Source of the DNA: Podospora pseudoanserina
Taxonomy: Eukaryota; Ascomycota; Sordariomycetes; Sordariales; Podosporaceae
Assembly (NCBI RefSeq): GCF_035222485.1
Contig: NC_085920.1
Span: forward strand, 8,232,001 to 8,296,000
Length of the DNA stretch: 64,000 nt
Direction of reading: 5' to 3'
Shown here: positions 1 to 13,351 of the stretch, one piece after another
Layout of the letters: the number at the start of each line of letters is the position of its first letter
Numbering within the stretch: position 1 is the first letter of the stretch
Made by a program: the position numbers and the translations under genes
The notes under the pieces: model-generated
What the model was told of the DNA's origin: nothing
Seen by the model: the letters and a program-made list of their open reading frames with translations, nothing else
Databases searched by the model: none

Positions 1-1569
1 CGCCATCTGCTCTAGCTCCCAGACAAAACCCGCTTCACCAAGCCCCCAAAGAAATCCACAACACCACACCCTCTCTGGCATCCCGAAAGGCCAACCATGT
101 GCTGCCCGGTACCGGCCGGGCGGTCCCCAGCATTCGGCCGCGCCGCTGCCGTCATGTCATCATGTTCAGCCTCCTTCCAGGAGCGCCGCCGAGCAAATCC
201 CTAATCAAAAACAGGCAATCCGAGCCCATCCCATACAACCTATCACCGTCTCCATCGTTCTTATCCCCGTCTTCTCCAACCCCATCCATTACATCACACA
301 ATTCTCACCCACCAAGCCACCAACCTATTCCGTCTTTTACTTACCCAACTAGCAAAGCCAGTCCCCCTTTTCACCGCCATTATTTTCAACATTGTCAACA
401 TCTTGCTGGTCGTATTCTCTTTTTCCCCCGTTTTTCGGGAAATCATTTCCCCTCATACCCCCCCCTCCCCCCCCTCTTTTTGCCTCTCCCGACCCCAGAA
501 ACCGATGGCGATCCCCGATCCATCCCGCATTTCTTTTCTTTTCTTATTACCCCAAGCAAAGGAAAAAAAAATGGTTTCCCCGCTCCCCAGACCCAAACAC
601 CCCAGGATCTCAAGCCTAACCCCCCGCATTATCTCCGTGTTTCTCCGCTTATATCCAGCTACATGACTTCGCAGAAGAGATCCACATGCCTCGGTGGTCT
701 CCACAACTGCAACCACGAATGTGGAAATCCGGTGATGAGCGAGCGGACGGGTGCGTGGGCTGTGGGAACACACAGCAGCAGCATGCAAAAGTCTCCATGA
801 TAGTTGCATTGTGGGATTCCCACTCCATTGAGCGACTTTGTGCCAACGGCTGCAGGAAAGTCGGTCAGTCTAGTTCTGCGTGGTCATGAGATCAAGACCA
901 GCCTCTGCTGGCTACATTCAAAACAGGCTTTTGTAAAGTATGTTTTGCTTGCATTGGACACACAAATATCTACATGTAATGTCAAACCGCAAAAGGTAAA
1001 CTGGAAGCCAAAAGTTGAATATAACGCCGAGAACCCAACCTTTTTGTATGACACAAATACACATTGTTGAACATCGTCGTAGGAAAAAAGAGGACATTGA
1101 ACCTATTTTGAAATCCAATAGAAGACAGACACACCTAAATTCCAAAATACAAACCAGACCGTTTTTGATTCCCGTGTAATGTGGTCGATCGGCTAACATC
1201 CCAAAAAAAAGTTTCGTTCACAAGTTCATAAAAAACCCACCATATCCACCCACCCACAGAAAGCCCGCCATCGCCACCCGCCGAGAGAAACCGAAGGAAA
1301 GCCCAACCTGACCATCAAGAAAAAAACCCAACCAACCATCCAAACCCCTTCCCCCCGCCCCTCCCTTCCCTTTTGGGGTTTGAGAACAAGCCAGTGTGAA
1401 GAACGCCATCCAAAACAAAGACAACCAAAGCCCACCGTGTATGTATAGCGAGAATTAGAAAATAAACAGAAGATATATATAAGTGTAGCTCGGCATTTGG
1501 GGCGAATGCCAAGACATAAGGGGGTATATGGGCGAATATTGGGGAGCGTAAGACAGGCGGGTGTGCCGT
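1..1569. other. Intergenic, left edge to xlr-1 3' end
   Basis: No gene is recognised here. The stretch near 405-500 is very pyrimidine-rich, including C runs at about 458-474, which resembles a fungal leader or promoter. Another C-rich stretch lies near 1341-1375. Open frames in this stretch are short, compositionally biased and lack splice support. The part next to 1570 should contain the 3' UTR of the minus-strand xylanase regulator. Confidence 0.5.
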
Positions 1570-4465
1570 CTAGAGCGCTAGGCCAGTGCCGTCACCTGTC
1601 CACCGGTACAAGGCCAGCAGCTCCCTCCGGCGTTGATGTTGCTCGCCGAGGTCCTCGGGAACACGGCCCCGAACTTGGGCCAGAGCGCTGCGCATGACCC
1701 TGCTGAAGTTGCGCTGGTACTCTGTGTTGAGTGTCACGACGCAGGCCTCGTGGGCGCGGATGATTGTCTCGCAGGCCTTGACCACGCTTGGTGACGCCTC
1801 CAGCTGCAGCTTATCGGCAATCAGTAGGAGAAGAAACGAGCCTTGGAGAAGGTAGATGCCGAAGAAGAAAGGCATAAACTCAAGACCGGGGTCAAACTCC
1901 AGGATGTTGCTAATGGCCTCGGCGGCTGAGACAGCATGCCCAGTGGCGGTGATGAAGCCCTGGCTACTGATCCAGAGGTCATTGTCATCGAGAAGGTTGA
2001 TAGGATCCCACTTGCCGGTAAGGAGGATGTGTAGTACGTGCATGACATGAGTTCCGTAGGCCATGACGATGCGAGTTTGGATGTCGCTCTCTGTCATCCG
2101 GCTAGAGTTGGTGTGGACGCTGTGAACGCTATGTACCGATGGGGTGCCAATATCAGTAGGCATATCGTTGGCCGTAGGAACACCGGCAGCCTCGGCGGCT
2201 TTCTCATCGGCAGCTTGCGCTTGCGCACTGAGGCTCAGGTTGCGCTGCTCGAATCTCTTCAAGCTCCGCTCATAGATTTCGAGATGCCGAGTGATTTCTG
2301 ATGTCTGATCGTCCCACTCCCGTGAGGAGCGGAAGCCAACACCAAAGCGGGGGTGGTTCCTGGCGTGGTGAAGGTCGACAATCTCGCCGAGAATGGTCAT
2401 CAGGGGAAGGAAGTAGCCATAGATGCTGTGGCCTGTGCATTCGAAGCAGGGCCCTCGGCCGCGAACGCTTTGAGAAGACTCGGGGTCTGAAGCGAGCACA
2501 TTGGGGTCCGTGTAGGCATGGAAAATGCCGTTTTGATAGTCGGTGTCGTCCATTGGCTGATACAGACCATCGCACTCAATATCAAGGAGGAACAGGGGGC
2601 GATTGTAGCAGAGAGCGAGGTGGCGGTCAACAATGTAGACGATCCACCAGATCCGTCGTCTTTCCTCACGCTCCTCTTCCGTGATAACTCCCTGAAGACT
2701 CCCAATCTCTCCACGCTCTTCGCCTTCTTCGCTGTCGGTAGAGCCGCCCTGACGGGTGGATGGAGCGTTTTGAGGCAGCTCGCGACCGAGCTTGAGCTCA
2801 CGAGCCAATGACCAAGCGGCGTTCCACCACCGAAGACTGGCGCCCTTGTATTCGCTGGCAGAGACCACTGTGGCCAGGTGGATGTAGGTAACCACATCGT
2901 CAAGAGAGCCGGCAGCGCCGAACGCCCCGGACTCGCCTGTGAGAGCGTCCATGCTGATGGAGCCAGGAAGCGCCACACCGAGACCGCCTAGGGCCACACC
3001 ATCCACAATGGGGCTCGAGACTGGCGACGCCTCTTCGGAGGGCGTGTGGATCAAGGGCTTGAGCAGGCTGACGGTGAGCTCAAGAAGCTTCTGGCAAATC
3101 TTGCCGCGCGCCGAGGGGACGCTCGTCAAGAAAGGAGCTTCGCTGGTTTGGGCAGCAACCCAAAGCATGCTTGCTAAGAGAGCTGGTTGGCACTGACGAG
3201 GCTTAGTAGGGTGCAGGAACGACCGTTTTCGGAACACGAACCCCAGAACGTATGGCGACATGGGGTGCATCTGGGCTGATGATGAGCTCGCAAAGTAGAG
3301 ATCAATGAGATCGCAGGCCAAGGAGAGCGGAATCATGTTGCCCAGATGCGGAACCAGCGGCTCCAAAACCGGATACCGCAGCGGCGAGTGGCTATAATTG
3401 TTTTGCGGTACGTGCGAGGCAAATTGTGGAGGTGGTGATGACATGTTCATCCATCCGGGCGATGTTGGCTCTCCGCCCATAGGATAGGCGCTAAGAGGGC
3501 TGTTTCCAAGGCGGAAGCCATTGGGGCCACCTGCTGAGTAGCCAGTTGGGCTCTGGGTTTGTAGAGCGTACGGAAGGTCAGGGTAGCTCGACATGCCGCT
3601 CTGGGCGGAGCCGTACGCAGCATGAGGAGGGCCGTTCATCATGTGGCCTCCCATTTGACGCTCGTATGCCGGGTGAACATTGCCATAGCCGTTCAGGTCC
3701 AATGCTGATGGGCTGTCCAAATGATCGCGATCCATACCGCCAGGGTGGCTCGTCATGTGAGCCTGATGAGCGGCAATCTCGGCCAAGCTGTCCATGCTCC
3801 CTGTTCGTTGGCTTCTAATCGCCTCCTCGGCATCGTTTCCCGGCTTCTCATCCGAGCTTGACTGACGTTCCTGCTTTGTGGTACTTGGGGTATCGCTTCC
3901 GTTCTCGGTGGCCTGCCCGTTCTCGCCTCCTTGGCTTGGGGATTTTTGACCGTTTGACGAGGCGGCCGCGGCAGCTTGCTGTGCGGCTTGTTGTGCCAGA
4001 TCCTTTCTGGAAGCTTTTCCTCGCTTTTTGCGTTCCCGGATGTATTCGCAGCCAAGGCCAAATTCTATGGTTGTCAGGATCATGTTAGGTATTCACAAAC
4101 ACCAAAAGAAACTCACCAATGCAATGGGCGCAGGGATGCTGGCCGTCGCACTTTGTCCGAAGCTGGTTGCATTGATCACAAGCTCTGCTAATTCTCCTGC
4201 GGATAGGACCCGCCGCCCCTGTAGCCCTTGAGGAAGGACCATATGGGTGTTGCCTGTGCTTTTGCTGAGACCCTGCTCTGGCGAGGTGTGGATTGTGAAC
4301 ACCGACGTGTTGTTGAAGCTGCTGGAGGGCGTAGTGCGATCCAGGAGCTAAGCCATCGAGTCCACCCGGATGAAGATGGCCTGCCGGAACGTGGCCATTA
4401 GACATGAGTGTGTTCGCGGGGATGGCATGGTAAGGAGAAAACCGGTGGAGAGGATTGGATAACAT
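1570..4465 (-). CDS. xlr-1: XlnR/XYR1-type Zn2Cys6 transcriptional activator of (hemi)cellulase genes
   Basis: This is a two-exon gene: exon 1 is 4465-4117, the intron 4116-4065 (52 nt, GTGAGT...ATAG), and exon 2 4064-1570, giving 947 residues, close to the ~940 of Trichoderma XYR1. The Zn2Cys6 cluster spans residues 96-122 (Cys 96, 99, 106, 112, 115, 122). The intron splits it right after the fifth cysteine. A long Gln/Ala/Ser-rich linker follows, then the fungal-specific transcription factor domain from about residue 365 to 640, and the family's typical C-terminus ending [12 protein letters not shown]. Known family members are nuclear activators of xylanase, cellulase and pentose catabolism genes, binding GGC(T/A)AA-like sites. 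The ATG is the first in-frame one before a typical N-terminus ([13 protein letters not shown]). The assignment is by recognition of the zinc cluster and the C-terminal signature, not by a database search. Confidence 0.95.
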
Positions 4466-5600
4466 CTTGACGGCTGGCGTTGTTGTCTTCTGAGTAAAGC
4501 GTGGTGGCGGTGAGGAGGGTGTTCGGATTAAGAAATAAGAGGTTGACGATCGTCAAGATCGTGAATTAGAGGATATAAAGACGGACGGCCTCGAGCGAGT
4601 GCAGGCAGTTGGTTGAAGCGTAGCCACGTCTGTGATGGGTAGAGAGGAGAGACGACAAGAAGGAGTCGTCAAGGTCCAGGATGGGGAAGTGGGAGCTTCT
4701 ATATCTCCCCTTGGCGGATGGAAGCTGATGAGCTGCCGGGAGTATAACGACCAGCGGCAGTCTGACGGACCGAAGTGAGCTTCCCTGTAGGGAATGGTCA
4801 GTAACCAGCATGAGCATTAACGGTCTGCAGAAGAGCATAACAGAGACCAAAACAGTGGGAGGGGATCAACGCGGTTATGAAAGAAGGCGGCACGGCCATC
4901 TGCAAGATGGGTGCAGCGAGGAGGAACCCGCATGGCGGGGTTGGGGTGTGGGAGACAGGAGCAGACGGCAGGCCAACCGACAGGGCGTGACGGCATGTAA
5001 ACGGGCCTTGTCGAGAACGTGGAGGGCAGGGAAGATGGATCTTCAACGTACAAGGAGACGGGTCAAGAGGAGGGGGGTGTGAAGACGAGGAACGGCTGGG
5101 CCGGTTGTGGTTGCTGGACAAGTCCGGAGCGTGTTTCTCAAGCTCTGCCCGAACCCCTAGAACCCAAAAAGCTGACCTGAGGTGCGTCTTCCCGAAGGCC
5201 TCAGATGTGTCGTTCGTCTGTCTTCCCGGTGGACCGTCACGAACGAGATGGCTTTGTCGGCCTCTCAGTCTCTGACGATATGCCGTATAGTGTTGAAGAG
5301 GGGCCGGAGCGAGACAGGCGCGCCAAAAGGACAAAAGGATATCCAAATCGAGCAAGGTAGCAAGTCGGTAATTTTTCTCAAGCTGTTCCTGCTTCCCCAG
5401 GGTACTTTCTGCGAGTCTGTATTGTCTGCTTGGCGTGCATACAGAGCAGGAAAGCCGCGGTTGAGCTTGTTGATCAGGCCGGCTACGATTGGTGACCGGG
5501 GCGCGAGGTTCTGGTTCAGCACAATATCAAGTATCAACTTTATATTGCCCTCGCAATATAAGCGGCGGGACGGGAGGCATATGGGGGTGAGCGAGGTATG
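4466..5600 (-). promoter_or_regulatory. Putative promoter and long 5' leader of the xylanase regulator
   Basis: On the minus strand a TATAAAG element lies at 5544-5538, with a second TATA-like stretch (CTTATATT) at about 5556-5563. If used, transcription would start near 5510 and leave a leader of about 1 kb before the ATG at 4465. That leader contains several upstream ATGs, for example near 4809, 4815, 4836, 4899, 4932 and 4996. Motifs fitting the CreA/CRE-1 consensus SYGGRG occur on the plus strand near 5611 and 5656, but this motif is short and common. The start site is inferred. Confidence 0.35.
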
Positions 5601-8600
5601 CGATGGGAGCGCGGGGCGGGTAGCGTCGTGTGGAAGAAAGGCAACAGCAGCAACTCTGGGGAAACGGGCACCTCAGGGTCTGCTTGAGGATATATGGGCC
5701 TCGTCTTCATCTGCCAGCCAGTCTGGAGCAACCCAAGACAAGGATGGCCCATCAGGGCAGGGGTCCCAGAAGCTGGTCTTGGTGGAGAAAGTCGACGACG
5801 CTATCGTCGTAGTGCCAGCATAAAGGTTGCGAAGACGGCATGCGGCAGGCACCTGGCACTCCTGACGAGCTGTTTCTTGCCCACAGAAACACTCCGATGA
5901 GGGTCGTCCTCGTCTGCCCTGCCCTGGGGTTGCCCTCCTGGCACTGGGCCGCTCGGCACAGGCGATGGCAGGCGCTGAAGGAGGGTTCGCTCCTCGCAAA
6001 ACGCCTGCAACACTCCACCCTGGATGCTGCGGTTCATCGCTTCAGGTTGAAGGTGTCGAGCCTCCACTTAGAAAATTGACAAATTGCGCAGACGATGGCA
6101 CTGGAAGCGGCGGAGAAGCATGCTGCTGGCGCGTGTGGACTGTGCCATCCCCGCTCATAGTGGCCTTGGCATCGCTTTCGCTCGGCCAGAGTGTCGCCGA
6201 GGGACAGTCATCACCTCATTGTGCTGGGGATTTTTTTCTGTGGGTGCTGCCCACCGCCAGCAGCTGGGGAAGCTGGGGCGGCAAGTCTGGGGAGCACTGG
6301 GGGGAGCCGGGGAGAAAAGATGGGGTCGGCCAACAAAGCTGTCATGGGTGATGCCGTAATGGAACTTCGGAGCTTTCAGATTTTCAGAACCAAACTGCGT
6401 CGGTTGGCCATCCATGATCCAGCACCCATGGATCTCTTGCCTCTCGACCACCACCACCACCACCACCAAATGACAATGTAGCGAGTGACGAGTAGCAACC
6501 AAATCTCCCTCTTTCGGAAGCGTTACTCGAGGGGTCGCTTGCTGCAGAGCCGCTGCACGTCCTGCGTGCTTTTGCTGCACATCTACTGCCACCCCTGTCG
6601 CTCAGGGTTGCCATCGACTTCTCCTCACGCCCTGGACAAGCGGAAGAGCTATCGTACCGCAGACTTGCTCAAACGTCCATCCAGATCCGTCCCGCCAGAC
6701 GCCATAGGTCCGCCTGTTATTCCGCGCCATGGTAAGTATAAGACGTTAGGTATATGTGCCTGCTGTTAAGCATCTGGGGACGGAGGCAGCAGGAAAGCAT
6801 TCCTTGTGTGTCGGGCGACTCCAGCCACCACAGGGGACGGTCCAGAAAGGGGTCTGATATTGCGTTCGTCCAAGAGAGTAGTGACTCCGTATTTGGTACA
6901 TCATAGTGTATGTTGGAGGGCGATCACGGAGATGACGATATGTACATGGTGGCGACCTGAGACCGGCCTGGCAGAGTGCCTGTGTCAGTGACAGATATGA
7001 CAGACATCAGTGACGCTGAGTGGCAGGTAACATGATGCGCTTGATGCACTTTGACGCAGAGAATATCGATTGGACGCCCAGCTTGCCCAGCTGAGATTGT
7101 GGGCTACGGAATGGGTGTCGAGATTCGGGCCTTGTCGATGGAGCACGGCAGATGGCAGATGAAAAGATGGGGGCTCGTCAAGCCAAGAAAGGAAAGCATT
7201 CGCCAAGCGACGCCCACTTCGATCGGGGCTTGTCACTAGGCTTGAATGGTGGAATTTCTACAGGTAGGGTTGCTCATTCTCAATTCTTCGACAACCTTGG
7301 AAGCGGGCAGCACTTGCCTCTTGCTCAACATTCCAGGTTGATATTCCAAGAAAGGAACTCCCACTCAGTTCACCGCCGTGTCTTAGATACAGGTTCTCAA
7401 GGAACGAGTAGATCGACTGACTGACTGACTGTAGCCTGGAAGGGACATTCTTTCGCATCGCACTCTCTGAGTCTGAGGTGACCTGCATCTCCGATTCCCC
7501 AACTTGTCGTCGGTTGGGAACATCCGCAAAGCTCCGGCCATTGGAGATGCATAGCAACTTCATTACGCGAAGGCGAAATTTTTTGTTGTTTCCCATCCCC
7601 TCCTTCGTCGATCCCAGTTGCATTGACAACCATGAAAGGCGACTTGTGGTGCCACATGACATTACCTTTCACAAACACCTGATTGTTCAGTATTTCTTTC
7701 TCTCCGCAGATGTTTCCCGAATCGTCTTCCTCCTCGAAATTGCAAAACCGGTTGGCGCCTCTACTATGACATCCAACTCCAGGCGGCATGCCAATATCGG
7801 AAACCTTATGTCGTCAATTATCGGCCGAGATAGCAGCGAAGGAGGAAGACTAGTTTGTTGAAACAGACCTGATGTCCGGGAACCAATAGTACTAGACCGC
7901 AATCTAAATGTATGCACGCATCTCAAGACTTCCCCTTGGGACCAAAAACACAATGTCATTTCAACGGCGACTAGCCCCCGGCAGCGGCATTCCGGTCTGT
8001 CTAAGAAAGTCTAGCGCGGAGTGGGAATACGAGTACATAGGCGAGATCATAACAAATACTGTTGTAAGAGTTATCCCGGCTTACTGACGACAAAAACCAC
8101 ATAGACAGCGATGAACAACTTTCTTGCTACGCCCCTTCTTCGGTCCCGACAATATGACTGCCGTCAAACACCAACAGTCCCCTACTCTGCTTGCACATCC
8201 AACACCTGGCTACCACTGCCGCTCTTCACCACCGAGAAGTGCAGTATGGACCATGACACCTTACCACCTTGGTGTCGCTGTGCAGCCTTGCCTCAGTCGG
8301 TACCTGGATCGCCAGATTGCCAACATGGTCAAGATCAGACTCTGGCTGCGGTACTGATTGGGGACATCCGCGCCGCCTCAAAGCTCCCAGGACCTCGTTG
8401 TGTCTCCTGTGTGTTCAGCTGCATACACTCGGATTATGGCTGGCCTGGGGGTGACTGGTACCGGCGGAGCACACGGCGCGCGGAACACTCCTCCGCAAGT
8501 GCCGCTCCTTGATTGTTGCACAAACCTTGGTCGAGACCGGCGCCACATGTCACCCACACACACCACCAGACCTCACGCTAGAACAAGCAGAGTCTGTGTG

Positions 8601-11600
8601 CAATCCAGTTCTCACCGAGCGGTGAGATGACGGAGGCGCATTGTCAATGCTCTCGGGTGTCAACCTACAACTCATCACCGAGGGAGGCCGGCCATCTTAA
8701 CTATTTGATCGATGACGCCGGGAGACCACCAACAACAGACAAGTCGGGCAGGAGCCGGGCGCCGTGTGTGCCACCAAATCGGCTTTCTTCTTTCAACGGG
8801 AACCGGGGTCGTCACCATCCTAGCGTAGCGCATCCTTCAACGGCCGGCGGACCGAAACTCCACATGCACGCAAGATCGTGCCCACACCGTTGAGATGTTT
8901 ACATGCCCCTGATTGGCCAGCAAACCAAACGACCTCTTGGTCCAAGTCTGGTTCCGAGCGGCCGTCAACCAATGATGCTTCTCCAAAAAGGCCCACTGCA
9001 GGAGCGTGCCCCGAAACCCCGTCCACATCGACGACAAGAACATCGACAAAAGTTTCTTACCATCAGAAGTGATCACTTTCTTCTGCCGACTGCAGACCAG
9101 CGACAAATATCCACTCCTCAAGTGGACATAGAAAGAAGAGGCATGCACAACCTAAAAGGCCGTGTCGCGGTCGGAACCACAGTCGAAGCATGTACTTGCA
9201 GGGGAACTCGATTCGGATACGTTCGACTTGCAGGTGGTACCTACTCTGTTCTGGGGAAGCTCCCTTTCTTCCGTGGCTCCCACGTGGCGTGCGCGAGCCA
9301 CAGGAGTTAGTCCGCTGTATGCCAGCCTTCCAGACTGTTTCAATCCAAGTTCTCAAACGACAACTTACTGCACAAACAAAAAAGCCCGCTTCCGCCGGCT
9401 CAGCCATCAAACACAACTGTTCCTCCAGCAGGACGTGAATTAACACTCCTAATATGGAATTTCAAAGCGAGCCTCAACCACGCGGATGGCGCTTAGTCTT
9501 CGCCGGGCTTGAGTGAGAGTGTCTGACAAGTACTCTTCCTTGCTCTCCTGCTCCGTCTCGCAGCAATCCTTCAGACTCCTGGCTGCGAACACACAAGCCC
9601 ACAAACTATGGATGGGTAGTCAATGTGGTGTTCTCCTCGCTACACCCATCAACCCTGTTGGGGTGTCATCGGCAGCTGCCGATCAAAGTCTCCGCTGTAC
9701 CCCGCTACCCAGCTCCCGCGGGGACGATACAACAATACAACGTCGACAGACAGAGCTGCCCAGGTCAGACAGCTGCCGGAGCCCCCCTGCCACATGGAAA
9801 GAATCCAACATCTTAGATTGTCTCGCCTCTCCTACGCTGTTTTGGGGACAGGCTGCAGTCGGTATCTACCCGTAAAGGTGCATTCTGTTGATCGGTTCTG
9901 GGGTAGCCATATATTACATGTTGGCACACCCCGCTGCACTTTACGGAACAGGGACCGTCTTTCCATCTGGCCACAACACATGTATGTGAACCCTGTCCTC
10001 CTGAAGCAACAATCTTTGAGTCGGAAGACCGGACCTCATTAATAGGTTCTACTCACCTTCCTTTCGTGGCCATCAAGCTGTTCTCCGCAGACCGAACCTA
10101 TCCTGTGCCAAGACAGCGGCATTATTTCCGGCAAGATCATGGGATCTGGATATCACTAGGTTACGTGTCGTCCGTGGTCGGCATCAGTCTTCATCTGAAG
10201 AGTGGTTGAAGCGCTTCCGAGATCTAGCTGACCACCACCTAGCTTCATGGGCTTCAGTCTTGCAGATCAACAACGGTAAAATAAAGGGGCCGGCTTTCCA
10301 GAAAAGCTTCCAGTTCCCGGGGCCGTCTAATCCCCAGCGGACAAGACGGCCTCAGGACGGCAGCAGCGATCAGTCAGCGGCACGCTGTCCCGCACTTTTG
10401 CGTACCTGAGCTGCAGGTGTCAAGCAGGTACGTAGGCGATGAACCTGGTCGACAGGCGGTTCCTTGGTGCGACCATATCTTTGACGCCGGGAACGGCTGC
10501 CATCGTGGCTATCTATCTCCAACGCCGGAGGAGTTTGTTATGACCAGGTGGTAGAATGCCATACATCCTCTACCAACAAACTGCCAATTTCGTTGCATGG
10601 TGTTCGCGGATTCTAACCCGCGGTGATCACGTCGGGAAAATGGATGAGACATGCATGCAGTTTAACACCACGTGCGGTGTGCCGATGAACGAGTGGCTGG
10701 ATATGGTGACAGCTACCACTTCCCCCAGCTACTGTTACGACGAACACACCTCGAGGTCTGGCAGCGGAAGGCGCTTGACAGAGCCGAACGTGGGTTAGTT
10801 AGGCGCCGCGTTCTCTACAGCAGACGCTCCATCGTCGGAAGAACAGAGCGGTCTGATATTGGATTTAATCTACGGCGTAATTTGCAAGGTCGCCGCGGCG
10901 ACATCAACAGACCTTGATCACTGTATGCAGAGTCGCCATTTCAGAGGCTAGACCGTGGTTCTTGGTGACCGATGTCTCGCATTGTGTTCCACGGTCAGGG
11001 ACCACGCTTCGACAATGTCAATAGCCCGTCGAGAAAAGCTCCGAAGAGAAGCATTAGTACTAGTTTGACATGCACTAGAACACCGGCAGATCTCAAGCGT
11101 GACAGCGGGGGGCTATCGCAATCAAGAGATGCCCTGACAATACCCCTGGAGATGACAGTCATGGCACCGCGATCAATACCTACGGTTCTCCCGTACGGCT
11201 TGAGGGGGCTTTGCCGGAAGCTGGTCTCAGTTGTAACTGAATCAGATTGTACGCAGGGGACCGCAAGTACCTATCTTCGATGGTTCAGCAGAGGTTAAGA
11301 GCCAAACTATTCCAGACCCAACGGTCAAACAAGGTGAAGATCAAGGTCAAGGCGAACAGGGTGTCGAAAACGGTAATACTTTGCTCCGGGCGTGAAGCCC
11401 CGTTACCTCGTGCTGTAGTGGTAGTCAGCGAGACGCCACAGCTCGATACGGAAGGGTGCTCCGCCTAAAGTCCCATCCTACCGGCCTCGTACGGCACTTG
11501 TACGATCTTCAAAGCTTAAGCCCAGGAGGGGTTTTGCGGGGAAAGAGACTTGGGTGGTATTCCGAGAGCGTTCCTTTAAAGCACCATCCTGGGGATCGCA

Positions 11601-12912
11601 GTACCCTGGACGGCTAGAGAACATGTGTTGGCGACCACTGTGGTTCCGAGGCTGTGATTATCAACCCAGTCCAGATAGCTCGAGGGATTGTCGCTGGCAA
11701 GAGTGAGGGGAAGCAGCACATGATCTTGATGATGGCCCACCTCATCCTGGGGTTCTGTCTACAAGACACATCACGAGATATTCTCCGAGCAGATCTGTCG
11801 TCCCATTTGGGTCAGAAACAGCACAGCACCCTGGCGATTACACATACACGCAGAGGCATGTCCTGATCACCTAGACATTGCCGCTGCCTGGGAGGAATTG
11901 ATAAGGTATCCACCTAGATGCATGTTTCGGATGTCGTGGGAGAGGGCTTGCTCCGTTCTCCATCAAGTAAAGTTCCATGGCAGCTTGGTTTGCAAAGCAA
12001 CGCAACGACAGCTACTGCCTCCTAGCACCGCAACAAGACGTCGAGCACAATGCCTGCCATGCCTCTTGTATCGACGGTCGGAGGGCCGGTGAAGCAACGT
12101 TGGAACTACACAACGAAAAGTCCAAGAGAGCGGCAGAAGTTGACTGGACTGACACAGTCTGTGTTTCGAGTTCGCCTGTGCTCTGCAGATATCTGCCGTC
12201 TGCCGGTGCCCACGAAACAATGAGAAGACGACAGCCAGCAGTTCAAGAGCGGGAAGCAAGGGTCACCCCGCAATGATTCGAATGGGTGGGAATAACGTAA
12301 TCCACAAAACAGCAAGTTGATCAAACATCCACCGTTCATCTCTCTCTTCGAAGGGGACCACCGTTCATACCGAACCCAAACCCATCGTCTGAACTTTTGC
12401 TATGTATACTGCTGGTAGCTCCGCATGAATGAACAACAGCCAGAATAGCTCCGTCGTTTCAAAGAGCCACAGTTCTTGGCTGGCATTCGCCACGTAGCTT
12501 TTCGACTTCCGACCACCTACCATCTAGGTACTCGACGCATTATAGACTCATTTTGAATTGAACCCTTTGGATCGCATATCGATAGGTAAGGTGGATCCGA
12601 CATCCTTCTTTCCAGAAGATTACCATTTTGGACATTTTGTTGTTAGATCACGTTGCATCTAGGTAGATACTTTGTCATCGACAATCATCATCGTTGTCGT
12701 TGTTGCATTTTGGGAGTTGACCGCATCGCCCTCCTGCCCGCTATGACATCCCCAAGCCGTCTTTGCAGATTTCCAACAGCATGCAGATACACAGTCTCAT
12801 TATTTTCATTCCCTCGGTGCCTCGGTGCCTCGGTATAGGTTCATTGCTGCTTGCCGTCCCGCCCCTGACCTTGTCTTTGCATGCTTCCCTCACCTGAGGT
12901 CTCAGTTCTGGT

Positions 12913-12919
<7 letters not shown>

Positions 12920-12943
<24 letters not shown>
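12920..12943 (+). repeat. Poly-T homopolymer, 24 T
   Basis: An uninterrupted run of 24 T directly after seven C. A second run of 15 T lies at 13075-13089. Such pyrimidine tracts are frequent in fungal promoters and leaders, but no gene start is recognised downstream. Confidence 0.9.
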
Positions 12944-13320
12944 GGCTTCATCGTTGGAAAACAGCGGAAGTTATCTCGTTCAGTTGGTTGGTAATAATCC
13001 TCCCAGGCTCGTGAAATGGTCGGTTGTGGTATCCGGTTTGGGACAGACGGCTGGTAAATATCATGAGGCTCTCCTTTTTTTTTTTTTTTGTCTCTGGTGT
13101 GGCTGGTGGGTGGGTGAGGGAGAGTTGTAGGAGAGAAGCGGCTCAAAAGCAGACAGAGGGACGCGGCAACTCAACGGCAGACTTCCCCCAGACCAGATCC
13201 GCGTTTTGGAATGGGAGATGCCGATCCAATCGCTGGTCGGTGTTGCTCTGTTGCTGCGCATATCTATCCCGTGATCTTGGGAAGGCAAAGCAGTTTGTTC
13301 TGCGGCAGGGACTGGGGTTC

Positions 13321-13351
13321 GAGGGGAAGGGGGGGGAGGGGGGGAGGGGGG
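13321..13351 (+). repeat. G-run cluster with G-quadruplex potential
   Basis: Four runs of at least four G, the later three of six to eight, are separated by one or two A. This fits the usual G3+N1-7 pattern for an intramolecular G-quadruplex on the plus strand. The function is unknown. Confidence 0.6.

Noticed and set aside
12-155. 47-codon minus-strand frame rich in Gly near the left edge
   Set aside because: Too short, with no homology or splice support. Expected by chance in GC-rich sequence.
7258-7662. 134-codon ATG-initiated minus-strand frame in the gene-poor tract
   Set aside because: No recognisable domain, low-complexity patches, no splice context. Indistinguishable from chance.
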